From UBA961 sp014191195 (GTDB lineage Bacteria > Bacteroidota > Ignavibacteria > Kapaibacteriales > UBA961), in assembly GCA_964204605.1 (NCBI GenBank), contig OZ123195.1, positions 1,178,001-1,242,000 on the forward strand: a stretch of 64,000 nucleotides of DNA, given 5' to 3'. The notes below the pieces were generated by a model that worked only from the letters and a program-made list of their open reading frames with translations, ran no database searches and was not told the origin of the DNA. The position numbers and the translations under genes are program-made. Positions 36,472 through 45,281 of this stretch are shown one piece after another. Position 1 is the stretch's first letter; each line of letters opens with the position of its first letter.

Positions 36472-37722
36472 ATGAATATTGCCCTGTTAACGATTGGTGA
36501 TGAATTATGCATTGGACAAATTATTAATACGAATGCATCTTGGATTGCTGATAGATGTACCCAGATAGGTGCCTTTATTACATGTCATTCTACCATTAAG
36601 GATAATCCTTTAGATATTATTCTTGAACTAGATAGATTAAGAATCAATAATGCAATGATCATTATCACCGGTGGCTTGGGTCCTACTCATGATGACAGTA
36701 CAAAAGCTACTTTGTGTTCATACTTTCATGATACTTTGATCGAACATCAAGATACCTTACAGTTTTTACAGGAACGGTATATATCAAGGAATATCTTTTT
36801 TTCAGAAAGAAATAGAGAGCAAGCTTTTGTTCCCTCTGCCTGTACAGTGTTAAAAAATCCTCGAGGTACTGCTCCTGGCTTATTATTTGCCCAAACAGAC
36901 TGCACATTTATTGCATTACCAGGGGTGCCAGCAGAAATGAAAGGTATCATGCAAGAATATGTTTTACCAATCATTCAAGATCGTTTTTTAGAAGAGAATA
37001 CTACAAAGCCATTTTATAGAACATTGATTACAAAAGGAATACCTGAATCCACGCTTGCAGATCTTATTGGCAATCCTAGTGAATTCCTTGCAATACAAGA
37101 ATCTCTTGCCTTTTTACCTTCATTTCAAGGTGTACGCCTTCGTTTAGGAGTATATCATCGCAATGCTGAAAGTGCTATACAACGTTTAGATGTCTTAGAG
37201 CAGATTCTGATGAATAAGGCTGGTACCTATATCTATGCAAAAGATCAAGAAAATCTTTTATCAAAAACCGTAGAGAATTTGATAAAGCTGAACAAAACAT
37301 TAAGTGTAGTTGAATCTTGTACCGGTGGTAAACTTAGTTCATTATGTACGGACTTACCTGGCTCTTCTGTATTTTTTAAAGGTGGATTTATTACCTATAG
37401 TAATGAGTTAAAAGAGCAATTGGTTCATGTTCGGCATGAGACTTTACTAGAATTTGGTGCAGTTAGTGAACAAACAGCAATTGAAATGGCTAGTGGTGGA
37501 AGAGAGATTCTACACACAGACTATTGTATTTCTATAACAGGTATAGCTGGTCCGGGTGGTGGATCCGATGAAAAGCCTGTCGGTTTAGTTTGGATAGGAC
37601 TTTCTAGTAATAATCGAACATTTGCAAGGAAACATATTTTTGGAACAGACAGAGATATGAATCGTGAACGTTCAGTATATGCAGCACTTAGTATGTTATA
37701 TGATGAACTACATCACATATGA
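36472..37722 (+). CDS. cinA: CinA-family protein (nicotinamide-nucleotide amidohydrolase / competence-damage protein)
   Basis: The product has 416 residues with both CinA domains. The N-terminal MoCF-like domain (ALLTIGDELCIGQIINTNAS, IITGGLGPTHDD) is typical of the ADP-ribose pyrophosphatase-like part. The C-terminal deamidase domain (LSVVESCTGGKLSSLCTDLP to ISITGIAGPGGGSDEKPVG) hydrolyses nicotinamide mononucleotide in the pyridine nucleotide salvage cycle. It overlaps the next gene by the ATGA of its stop, which indicates translational coupling. Confidence 0.93.
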   Translation: MNIALLTIGDELCIGQIINTNASWIADRCTQIGAFITCHSTIKDNPLDIILELDRLRINNAMIIITGGLGPTHDDSTKATLCSYFHDTLIEHQDTLQFLQERYISRNIFFSERNREQAFVPSACTVLKNPRGTAPGLLFAQTDCTFIALPGVPAEMKGIMQEYVLPIIQDRFLEENTTKPFYRTLITKGIPESTLADLIGNPSEFLAIQESLAFLPSFQGVRLRLGVYHRNAESAIQRLDVLEQILMNKAGTYIYAKDQENLLSKTVENLIKLNKTLSVVESCTGGKLSSLCTDLPGSSVFFKGGFITYSNELKEQLVHVRHETLLEFGAVSEQTAIEMASGGREILHTDYCISITGIAGPGGGSDEKPVGLVWIGLSSNNRTFARKHIFGTDRDMNRERSVYAALSMLYDELHHI

Positions 37723-38294
37723 ATGTCACTGCAGTACATATTGCACATATGTTTATCAAAGATTTTGTGAAATCAGGGGATATTGTTATTGATGCTACTG
37801 CTGGGAATGGGAATGATACTCTATTTTTAAGTACTTTGATTGGAAATTCTGGAACAATCATATCAATTGATATACAAAAAGAAGCAATTAACCGTACACA
37901 ACAATTGATAGCAAGACATAATCCTTATAGTAATGTGCATTATGTATGCGATTCACATGAACATATAGGTAAAATCGCTCAAGATTATCAAAATCAGATT
38001 TCATGTATCGTCTTTAATCTTGGATATTTACCTGGTGCTGATAATACGGTACATATTACAAAGAAAGATTCCACGTTGAAGGCACTGGAATCAAGTATTC
38101 AATTATTAAACAATAGAGGAATTCTTTGTGTTATTGCATATCAAGGACATATCGGAGGATTAGAAGAATATGTTGCAATTGAGCAATTTATGCAAACATT
38201 AGAGCCACACATATGGCATGTGATAAAATCTGAGGCTATCAATCAAACAAATACAGCACCAATTGTATTGCTAGCATCAAAAAGAAAATATTAA
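37719..38294 (+). CDS. Class I SAM methyltransferase of the YtqB/MnmM family
   Basis: The product has 191 residues. The SAM-binding motif is VIDATAGNGNDTLFL at 23-37, followed by ISIDIQKEAINRTQQL and SCIVFNLGYLPGADNTVHIT. The latter is the family's characteristic NLGYLPGGDK-like block. YtqB/MnmM methylates the wobble nm5s2U of tRNA to mnm5s2U in Gram-positive bacteria. Assignment of that exact reaction here is by family only. The start ATG overlaps the cinA stop, and its stop overlaps the convergent hflX stop (TTAA). Confidence 0.87.
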   Translation: MNVTAVHIAHMFIKDFVKSGDIVIDATAGNGNDTLFLSTLIGNSGTIISIDIQKEAINRTQQLIARHNPYSNVHYVCDSHEHIGKIAQDYQNQISCIVFNLGYLPGADNTVHITKKDSTLKALESSIQLLNNRGILCVIAYQGHIGGLEEYVAIEQFMQTLEPHIWHVIKSEAINQTNTAPIVLLASKRKY

Positions 38295-39574
38295 TCTAAG
38301 AAAAGATAATTTTCACATTGTCTTAATAATATCTCTCTCTTATCTTTTACAGCCCGAACAACTATCATTATACCAATATCTAAATCTTGCCTGTCAATTA
38401 TTTCTCCTGATTCATACATTAATGGCAATAATTGCATAGAATTATATGGTAATAAGATGCGAATATCTTGACTATTATCCACTGCAATTTCTTGCATTTT
38501 TTCTATCAAACTTGATATATTTAAACCAGTTGAAGCAGATATACCAATACAATCAGGAAACTCGTATTCTAATTCCCTAATTGCATTAATATCATGTAAT
38601 GCATCTATTTTATTAAAGACAAGAATAGTTTTTTTATTAATAATTTTTAGCGATTCCAATGTTTCTTGAACTACGCGAATGTGATCTTTAAAACTACTAT
38701 GAGTACAATCTATAACATGTAACAGAGCATCAGCTTCTGCTGCTTCAGCCAAAGTACTTCTAAAAGATGCAATTAAATGAGTAGGTAATTTTCTGATAAA
38801 ACCAACAGTATCAGATAAAAGGGCTTTTTGTCCGCCAGGAAATTCAAATTGTCTTACTGTTGTATCTAATGTAGCAAACAGTTTATCTTCAACATATGTA
38901 TCTGCATGTGTTATTGTATTCATCAAAGTAGATTTACCCGCATTTGTATAACCAACCAAAGCAAATCTTGGCAATGATAATCTTCCCTTTCTTTGTTGAA
39001 ATCTTTGCATATCTATATCAGATAACTTTTCTTTCAATCTTGTGATTCTATCCCTGATTAATCGTCTATCAGTTTCAATTTGGGTTTCTCCTGGGCCTTT
39101 TGTTCCAATTCCACCAAATTGCTTAGATAAATGCGTCCACATTCTTGTAAGCCTTGGCAACAAATATTGTAATTGTGCTAATTCAACCTGGGTTTTTGCT
39201 TCCATAGATCTAGCCCTAGATGCAAAAATATCTAAGATGATCCCGCTTCGATCTAATACTTTAATTTGCCATTCTTTCCCTAAATTTCTTATTTGCATTG
39301 GGGATAAATCATCATCAAAAATCACAGTTTGTATATCATCTAATTCAATCATTTCTTTGATTTCTGCTACCTTACCTTTACCAATCATCGTTGCTCTGTC
39401 TGGTCTAACCCTTTCTTGATATATCTTACCAATTACTTCTGCCCCTGCTGTTTCTGCCAAAAAAGCCAGTTCATCTAAATATTCCAAGGCTTCAATACGA
39501 TTACCACCTTTTTTTATCACAGCCACTACTAAAGCTTTTTCATGTGGATTTGCAGTATGAACTAATTGTTTCAT
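38291..39574 (-). CDS. hflX: GTPase HflX
   Basis: HflX is a ribosome-binding GTPase that splits stalled or hibernating ribosomes. The 427 residues show the N-terminal glycine-rich HflX domain (RVRPDRATMIGKGKVAEIKE, then VIFDDDLSPMQIRNL), the linker GGIGTKGPGETQIETDRR, and the G domain. That domain has G1 GYTNAGKST at 208-216, G3 DTVGFI and G4 NKID. The C-terminal extension is short. The gene is convergent with the MnmM-like gene and 54 bases downstream of dnaE on the same strand. Confidence 0.96.
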   Translation of the reverse strand: MKQLVHTANPHEKALVVAVIKKGGNRIEALEYLDELAFLAETAGAEVIGKIYQERVRPDRATMIGKGKVAEIKEMIELDDIQTVIFDDDLSPMQIRNLGKEWQIKVLDRSGIILDIFASRARSMEAKTQVELAQLQYLLPRLTRMWTHLSKQFGGIGTKGPGETQIETDRRLIRDRITRLKEKLSDIDMQRFQQRKGRLSLPRFALVGYTNAGKSTLMNTITHADTYVEDKLFATLDTTVRQFEFPGGQKALLSDTVGFIRKLPTHLIASFRSTLAEAAEADALLHVIDCTHSSFKDHIRVVQETLESLKIINKKTILVFNKIDALHDINAIRELEYEFPDCIGISASTGLNISSLIEKMQEIAVDNSQDIRILLPYNSMQLLPLMYESGEIIDRQDLDIGIMIVVRAVKDKREILLRQCENYLFLD

Positions 39575-39628
39575 ATTATCTTTTTTTACCTTAAATGCTT
39601 GGAATACTAGATTATGTGATTAAAAAAA

Positions 39629-42600
39629 TTAATCCAATAAAAATCGGACATTATTTCTACCAAAAATAGAGACGATTGTATCACACATTTCATGAGTGCA
39701 CGATAGTTTTAATCCTTGCGAAATAAATTGAGACTTAATATTACCTTGCTCATCGATATATTTAAATTTTATCGTGGAGCTTGATGAATTTTTTGATTCA
39801 AGTAACTTGTTAAGTTTATTTAAATTATCAATGCTAGATTCGGATTCTTGTATAGTGACAATAAAACCTTTACCATATTTTTCGGGTGTTTTTTCAATAT
39901 CCATGGCTTCTTCGGCAATAACTTTGATTAATTCACCGGTAATATCACTTTTTCCCCTTACGAGAATTACTTGTTCTGGTTTAAGAAAGTCTTTATACCG
40001 TTTATATGCATCACTCCAAAAAATAACTTCTGCTTTCCCCGTAAAATCTTCTATGGTAACAAATGCCATCGTTTGTTCTTTGCGGTCTAACTTGGTTTTA
40101 ACTTCGGTAATAATTCCTGTAGCTCTAACGGGTTTACCAATAAGAGGGCTATCTAACTTTCCTAATGGCAAAGTAGTAAAAGAAACTGCATGTGGTTGAT
40201 ATCTATGTAATGGATGTCCGCTTAAATAAAAATTGAGTACTTCTCTTTCTTTTTGCAATCGTTCAAGTTCATTCCAAGGTTTTATTTCTATCATTTTGGG
40301 TTCAATTGCTTCTGTTGAACTAGATTCTCCAAAAAGACTTTCTGCTCCTGAAATTCCTTCGCCCTGCATTCTTTTTGCAAATTCTAATGCAATATCAATA
40401 GAAGCGAAGAATTGGGCTCTATGGCCATATTGCAATGTATCAAATGCACCAGATGCAATCAGTGGTTCAAGTGTTCTTCTGCTAATAAGCTTTGTATTTA
40501 CTCTTTTCATAAAATCAAAAAAAGAAGTAAAGGCACCAGATGCTCTTCCTTCTACAATTGATTCTACGGCAGGGATACCAACATTTTTTATACCTGCTAA
40601 TCCAAATTCTATGATATTGGAAGTTGAAGCAGTAAATGTAGCAAATGATCTATTTACATCTGGAGGCATCACTTTTATATTAAAAGACTTAGCTTCATCA
40701 ATTAAAGCAACAATCTTATCGAGGTTGTGCAATTCGGCTGTCATATTGGCAGCTAAAAATTCTGCAGTATAATGGGCTTTAAGCCATGCTGTTTGATAAG
40801 CTAAATATGCATAAGCACATGAATGAGATTTATTAAATCCATAAGAAGCAAACTTGAGAATTAAATCAAAGATCTCTTGAGCTAATATTTCGGGATTTGT
40901 ATTTTTGTCTGAGCATCCTTGAGTATATACATGATTTTTTAATGCTCCTTCAACAAATATTGCTTTTTGTTCTAACATTAGGTTTTCATCTTTTTTCCCC
41001 ATTGCTCTTCTCATGATATCAGCTTGTGCAAGTGTAAAGCCAGCAATATCACCTACTAATTGCATTACTTGTTCTTGATAAACAATAACACCATAGGTTT
41101 TATATAATGCAGATTCCATAATTGGATGAAGATATTCAATTGGTTTTCTTCCATGTTTTCTATCAATAAACTCTGGAATATTATCCATTGGCCCTGGACG
41201 ATATAATGCATTCATCGCGATTAAATCTTCTAGATCATTAGGCTTTAATTGTTTTAAGGCTTCTTGCATTGGCTCCGATTCAAATTGAAAAACAGCTAAT
41301 GTTTTGCCTTTCCCAATCATATCGAAAGTTTGTTTATCATGCAGATCTATAGTATCTAAATCAATAGTAATTGTATGGTTTTGTTTAATCTGAGATAGTG
41401 TATTCTCTATAATAGAAAGAGTTCTTAAACCTAAAAAATCCATTTTTAGAAGACCCGCATCTTCTAAATCTTTCATAGTATATTGGGTGGCAAGTCCAGA
41501 GTCTGAAGTTTTATAAAGCGGAACATAATCAGTTATATCGCCTGGAGCAATAACTACACCTGCCGCATGAGTAGAAGCATTTCGAGCCAATCCTTCTAAT
41601 GTAAGTGCATAACTAATTACTTCTTTTAACTTTTGATCATTTGTTTCTTTTACCCAACGCAATTCTGGTAATTCTAATGCTTCTATTAAGGAAGTAACTT
41701 TCCCCATAACAACGGGAATTTTTTCGGTAATACTTCTAATGGTAGTTAATGGAACTCCAAGTACTCGTCCAACATCAGATAGAACAGCTCTGGTTGATAA
41801 TGTTCCGAATGTTATTATCTGTGCTACAGAATCATTTCCATATTTTTCTTTCACATAATCTATCACAATATCTCTTTTATCATCGGCAAAGTCAATATCA
41901 ATATCAGGCATTGATACTCTATCTGGATTAAGAAATCGCTCAAATAATAGATCATACTTTAGTGGGTCAACATTGATTATTTTTAATGCATATGCTACGA
42001 TACTTCCAGCTGCAGAACCACGTCCAGGGCCAACTCTAACATTTTTATCTCTAGCTGCAGCTATAAAATCTTGAACAATTAAAAAGTAACCAGCATAGCC
42101 CATTTTGTTAATGACATCAAGTTCAAATCGAACTCTATCCAAAATATCTTTATTGAGAACAGGATATCTTTTTTCTAATCCTATCATTGTTATTTCTTCA
42201 AGATATTCCTCGAGTGTTTCTGCTTTAGAATGTGATGGAATAGGAAAAACAGGCATTTTTATATCTGTTTTTAAATCTATATTACATTTTTCTGCAACTT
42301 CATTTGTGTTTTCAATTGCTTCTGGAAATTCTAAAAATAAAGCTGCCATTTCTTGCTTAGATTTAAAATACATCTCAGGCTTACCATATCTAAGATTATA
42401 TATATCTAATTTTCCCGAATTTGCAGCATTTACTTCTTTGATATTTAGTAATACATTATGGGCAACTGCATCCTCTTGTTTTATATAATGGCAATCATTA
42501 GTGCAAATCAGTTTAATGCCTAGTTCTTGGGCTAATCTTGGGGCTTGTGCCATCACAATTTCATCACCAGGCAAACCATGATTTTGTAACTCTATATAAA

Positions 42601-43120
42601 AATCATCCCCAAATAATTCTTTATACCATATTGCTGTCTTTTTTGCACCTTCATAATCTCCTTCTAATAATGGTGCATTAATTACTCCTGCTAAGCAAGC
42701 AGATAAAGCAACCAATCCTTCATGGTGTTTTTCTAATAAATCTGTATCAATTCTAGGTTTATAATAAAAGCCCTCGGTATGCCCTAAGGTAGTGAGCTTC
42801 ATTAGATTTTTATAGCCAATATCATTTTTTGCTAAAAGTACTAAATGATAATAATTTCTTTTCTTGGTAGCTGCTTTCCTTGATGTCATATCAAATCGGC
42901 TACCATTTGCAATATATACTTCACACCCTAAAATGGGTTTTATACCAGCTTTTTTTGCTTTTTTGTAAAATTCGAAACATCCAAACATTACTCCATGATC
43001 TGTTAAAGCAAGAGATGTTTGGCCATCAGCTTGGGCTGCTGCTATTAGCTGTTCCGGCTTACAAGCAGCATCTAATAAGGAATAATGGGTATGATTATGA
43101 AGATGGACGAAGTCTGGCAT
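39629..43120 (-). CDS. dnaE: DNA polymerase III alpha subunit
   Basis: This is the replicative polymerase catalytic subunit, 1163 residues, within the DnaE1 size range. It has an N-terminal PHP domain (HLHNHTHYS, then ALTDHGVMFGCFEFYKKAK), GPGRGSAAGS at 364-373, and the catalytic aspartates in PDIDIDF at 405-411. A helix-hairpin-helix region follows, then an OB fold (ATGIITEVKTKLDRKEQTMA). The histidine-rich PHP residues look intact, so proofreading-type activity or metal binding is possible, but that needs testing. It has a Bacteroidota-type promoter upstream at 43195-43226. Confidence 0.97.
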   Translation of the reverse strand: MPDFVHLHNHTHYSLLDAACKPEQLIAAAQADGQTSLALTDHGVMFGCFEFYKKAKKAGIKPILGCEVYIANGSRFDMTSRKAATKKRNYYHLVLLAKNDIGYKNLMKLTTLGHTEGFYYKPRIDTDLLEKHHEGLVALSACLAGVINAPLLEGDYEGAKKTAIWYKELFGDDFYIELQNHGLPGDEIVMAQAPRLAQELGIKLICTNDCHYIKQEDAVAHNVLLNIKEVNAANSGKLDIYNLRYGKPEMYFKSKQEMAALFLEFPEAIENTNEVAEKCNIDLKTDIKMPVFPIPSHSKAETLEEYLEEITMIGLEKRYPVLNKDILDRVRFELDVINKMGYAGYFLIVQDFIAAARDKNVRVGPGRGSAAGSIVAYALKIINVDPLKYDLLFERFLNPDRVSMPDIDIDFADDKRDIVIDYVKEKYGNDSVAQIITFGTLSTRAVLSDVGRVLGVPLTTIRSITEKIPVVMGKVTSLIEALELPELRWVKETNDQKLKEVISYALTLEGLARNASTHAAGVVIAPGDITDYVPLYKTSDSGLATQYTMKDLEDAGLLKMDFLGLRTLSIIENTLSQIKQNHTITIDLDTIDLHDKQTFDMIGKGKTLAVFQFESEPMQEALKQLKPNDLEDLIAMNALYRPGPMDNIPEFIDRKHGRKPIEYLHPIMESALYKTYGVIVYQEQVMQLVGDIAGFTLAQADIMRRAMGKKDENLMLEQKAIFVEGALKNHVYTQGCSDKNTNPEILAQEIFDLILKFASYGFNKSHSCAYAYLAYQTAWLKAHYTAEFLAANMTAELHNLDKIVALIDEAKSFNIKVMPPDVNRSFATFTASTSNIIEFGLAGIKNVGIPAVESIVEGRASGAFTSFFDFMKRVNTKLISRRTLEPLIASGAFDTLQYGHRAQFFASIDIALEFAKRMQGEGISGAESLFGESSSTEAIEPKMIEIKPWNELERLQKEREVLNFYLSGHPLHRYQPHAVSFTTLPLGKLDSPLIGKPVRATGIITEVKTKLDRKEQTMAFVTIEDFTGKAEVIFWSDAYKRYKDFLKPEQVILVRGKSDITGELIKVIAEEAMDIEKTPEKYGKGFIVTIQESESSIDNLNKLNKLLESKNSSSSTIKFKYIDEQGNIKSQFISQGLKLSCTHEMCDTIVSIFGRNNVRFLLD

Positions 43121-43194
43121 ATAAGGAAATTTGTTTAATAATTAATAATACAAAATACACTTTTGAGGATGTTTAATTATCGTAAAGTTATACA

Positions 43195-43226
43195 CAAATA
43201 TATCCTTCAGTTAACAATATTTACAA
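43195..43226 (-). promoter_or_regulatory. Bacteroidota-type promoter for dnaE
   Basis: On the minus strand TTG at 43226-43224, a 21-base spacer and TATATTTG at 43202-43195 match the -33/-7 pattern with an exact TAnnTTTG. Predicted transcription starts near 43188, giving a leader of about 70 bases before dnaE. Confidence 0.5.
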
Positions 43227-43238
43227 CATTTGATTATG

Positions 43239-43246
43239 TATCTTTG
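43239..43246 (+). promoter_or_regulatory. Possible -7 element for the CDF transporter gene
   Basis: TATCTTTG matches TAnnTTTG exactly, 33 bases before the ATG at 43279. No good TTTG lies at the right distance upstream, so this is a weak call. It sits back-to-back with the dnaE promoter. Confidence 0.35.
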
Positions 43247-43278
43247 CACATCGTTTTTTTGGATTAAACAGTCACATT

Positions 43279-44202
43279 ATGATTGAATTACAAAAGTCTG
43301 GAAATATATCTTCTACACCATCTTCTAGAGAATATAAAGCAATGAATATTTCATTGCTTATTGGTGTTTTAATGCTGGCTCTGAAATGGTCTGCATATGT
43401 ATTAACTGGTTCTATTGCTATTTTTTCTGATGCAATTGAAACTGTTGTTCATATAGCTGCTGTGGGCTTTGCTTGGTATAGTTTAAGAATTACATATTTA
43501 CCACCAGATGAAGACCATCATTTTGGACATGATAAAATCACTTTTTTTTCTGCTGGATTAGAAGGTGCTTTAATTATTCTTGCTGCCCTAATAATTATTG
43601 GAACAGCTATAGATAAATTAATTCACGGCGTCGTTCTTGAACAAATTGGAATTGGTACTACATTAACAGCCACTGCTGCGATAATCAACACAATTTTAGG
43701 ATTATATCTTGTTAGAGTTGGTAAATCCGAAAAAACTTTAATTATTGAAGCCAATGGTAAGCATATACTTACAGATGCATTGACAAGTGCCGGTGCGATT
43801 GCTGGACTTCTTATTGCGTATTTTACTGGTGCTCAGTGGGTTGACCCCTTTATGGCTTTAATTTTTGGCGCAAATATTATTGTTACAGGTGGTAAATTAA
43901 TTAGAACTTCAATTCAAGGTTTGATGGATAAATCAGACCCAGTTTTAGAGCAGAAAGCACAAAATATTCTTATACATTTTTGCAATGAACATCAATTGTC
44001 TTATCATCGACTACGCTTAAGAGTTTCGGGGAATTTTGTATATGTTGATTTTCATATTCAATTTCCTGATTCTGTTACTATCGAATATGCCCATCTTTTA
44101 GCAACTAGCGCTGAGCAACAAATTAGCGCTGTAATGCCCTTGCAAACAGATATTGTGAGTCATTTAGAAAGTACTTCTCATCATCCTCCTGGACATATCT
44201 AA
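43279..44202 (+). CDS. Cation diffusion facilitator (CDF) transporter
   Basis: The product has 307 residues. Five or six transmembrane segments cover residues about 25-205, with the transport-site pattern FSDAIETVVHIAAVGFAW in TM2 and HHFGHDKITFFSAGLEG in the following loop. TM5 carries DALTSAGAIAGLL. The cytosolic C-terminal metal-sensing domain follows. CDF proteins export Zn(II), Fe(II) or other divalent cations against protons across the inner membrane. The usual DxxxD in TM2 appears as DxxET, so the transported metal cannot be read. The gene is divergent from dnaE. Confidence 0.9.
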   Translation: MIELQKSGNISSTPSSREYKAMNISLLIGVLMLALKWSAYVLTGSIAIFSDAIETVVHIAAVGFAWYSLRITYLPPDEDHHFGHDKITFFSAGLEGALIILAALIIIGTAIDKLIHGVVLEQIGIGTTLTATAAIINTILGLYLVRVGKSEKTLIIEANGKHILTDALTSAGAIAGLLIAYFTGAQWVDPFMALIFGANIIVTGGKLIRTSIQGLMDKSDPVLEQKAQNILIHFCNEHQLSYHRLRLRVSGNFVYVDFHIQFPDSVTIEYAHLLATSAEQQISAVMPLQTDIVSHLESTSHHPPGHI

Positions 44203-44222
44203 TCAATTCAATTTATTGATTA
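44200..44222. terminator. Possible bidirectional hairpin between convergent genes
   Basis: TAATCAAT and ATTGATTA form a perfect 8-base-pair stem around a 7-base loop that spans the stop codons of the CDF and mltG genes. There is no clear T run, and the stem is AT-rich, so termination is uncertain. Confidence 0.35.
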
Positions 44223-45256
44223 TTAAGCTGTCTTTGTTTTCTATATGATTGCACTGCTTTCATATGCTGGATGGCAGTTTCAGAAAATACATGTTTACCA
44301 GATCCATCCCCAAGTGCTACAAAAAAATAATAGTTATGTTTTGATGGTTGAATTGCTGCTTGAATCGATTTTCTACTTGGACAATTAATCGGGCCAGGTG
44401 GCAAGCCTGAAAAACGATATGTATTATAAGGATTATCAATCTTTAAGTCACTATACAGAAGCCTTTTACTTTTACCTAAAGCATATTGAACTGTTGGGTC
44501 TGCGGCAAGATTCATCCCCTTTTTTAATCTATTGTGATATACACCGCTTATTATTGGCCTTTCTTCATCTACTATTGCTTCTGCTTCTATAATAGATGCT
44601 AGTGTCAATATTTGATGCTTAGTTAATGATTGTTTCTGTACTTTTTCAAAACATGATTCATTCCAAAAAGATGACTGTACAGCCAATAGTTTGCTTATAA
44701 TTTCATGCGGATTTTGCTTCCAGTAAAAATTATATGTATCAGGCATTAAATAACCTTCTAAAGAATTCCCCTTAATCTGATGATGCTTTAATAAAGAATC
44801 TTTATGTACTAATTCAATAAATTCAGCAGAATCAATCCCCAGTTGTTGTGCACACATTGACGCTATCTTTTTTAGTTGAATTCCTTCTGGGAATGATACA
44901 TTTACTGTATACGATTGTTTTCCAGAAAAAATTAGCTTTAATAATTGTCCGTGAGTTAATGTTGGTAATATTCTGTATTCACCAATAACACATTGTTTAT
45001 TGAGCCATGTACCATATAACTCGGCTATAAGTAAAATTGGAAATGGAGAGTCAATTATTCCCTTTTGTTCTAATAACTGAACTGTATTAGATATCGAGTG
45101 ATCTTGTATCGTAATGTCAATTGTCTTTTTTAAAGCTACAGTTTGTGCAAAAAACCATGCCGAGTATATCATCAATATCACAATTACTAAAAGTGGTATT
45201 GATAGGAATACAGACCACTTCTTATTTGATTTCTTTTTATAGGATCTTTTTGCCAC
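44213..45256 (-). CDS. mltG: Endolytic murein transglycosylase (YceG-like)
   Basis: MltG cleaves nascent peptidoglycan strands and helps set their length. The 347 residues comprise a basic cytosolic start, one membrane anchor (about 15-38), a LysM-like segment, and the YceG domain in the periplasm. Conserved features are EGYLMPDTYNFYWK, the catalytic Glu224 in LASIIEAEA, then DEERPIISGVYHNRLKKGMN and LAADPTVQYALG, and GLPPGPINCPSRKSIQAA. It follows the giant T9SS protein gene on the same strand with 25 bases between them. Confidence 0.95.
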   Translation of the reverse strand: MAKRSYKKKSNKKWSVFLSIPLLVIVILMIYSAWFFAQTVALKKTIDITIQDHSISNTVQLLEQKGIIDSPFPILLIAELYGTWLNKQCVIGEYRILPTLTHGQLLKLIFSGKQSYTVNVSFPEGIQLKKIASMCAQQLGIDSAEFIELVHKDSLLKHHQIKGNSLEGYLMPDTYNFYWKQNPHEIISKLLAVQSSFWNESCFEKVQKQSLTKHQILTLASIIEAEAIVDEERPIISGVYHNRLKKGMNLAADPTVQYALGKSKRLLYSDLKIDNPYNTYRFSGLPPGPINCPSRKSIQAAIQPSKHNYYFFVALGDGSGKHVFSETAIQHMKAVQSYRKQRQLNNQ

Positions 45257-45281
45257 AGATATGTACTAATAGTATTTCAGA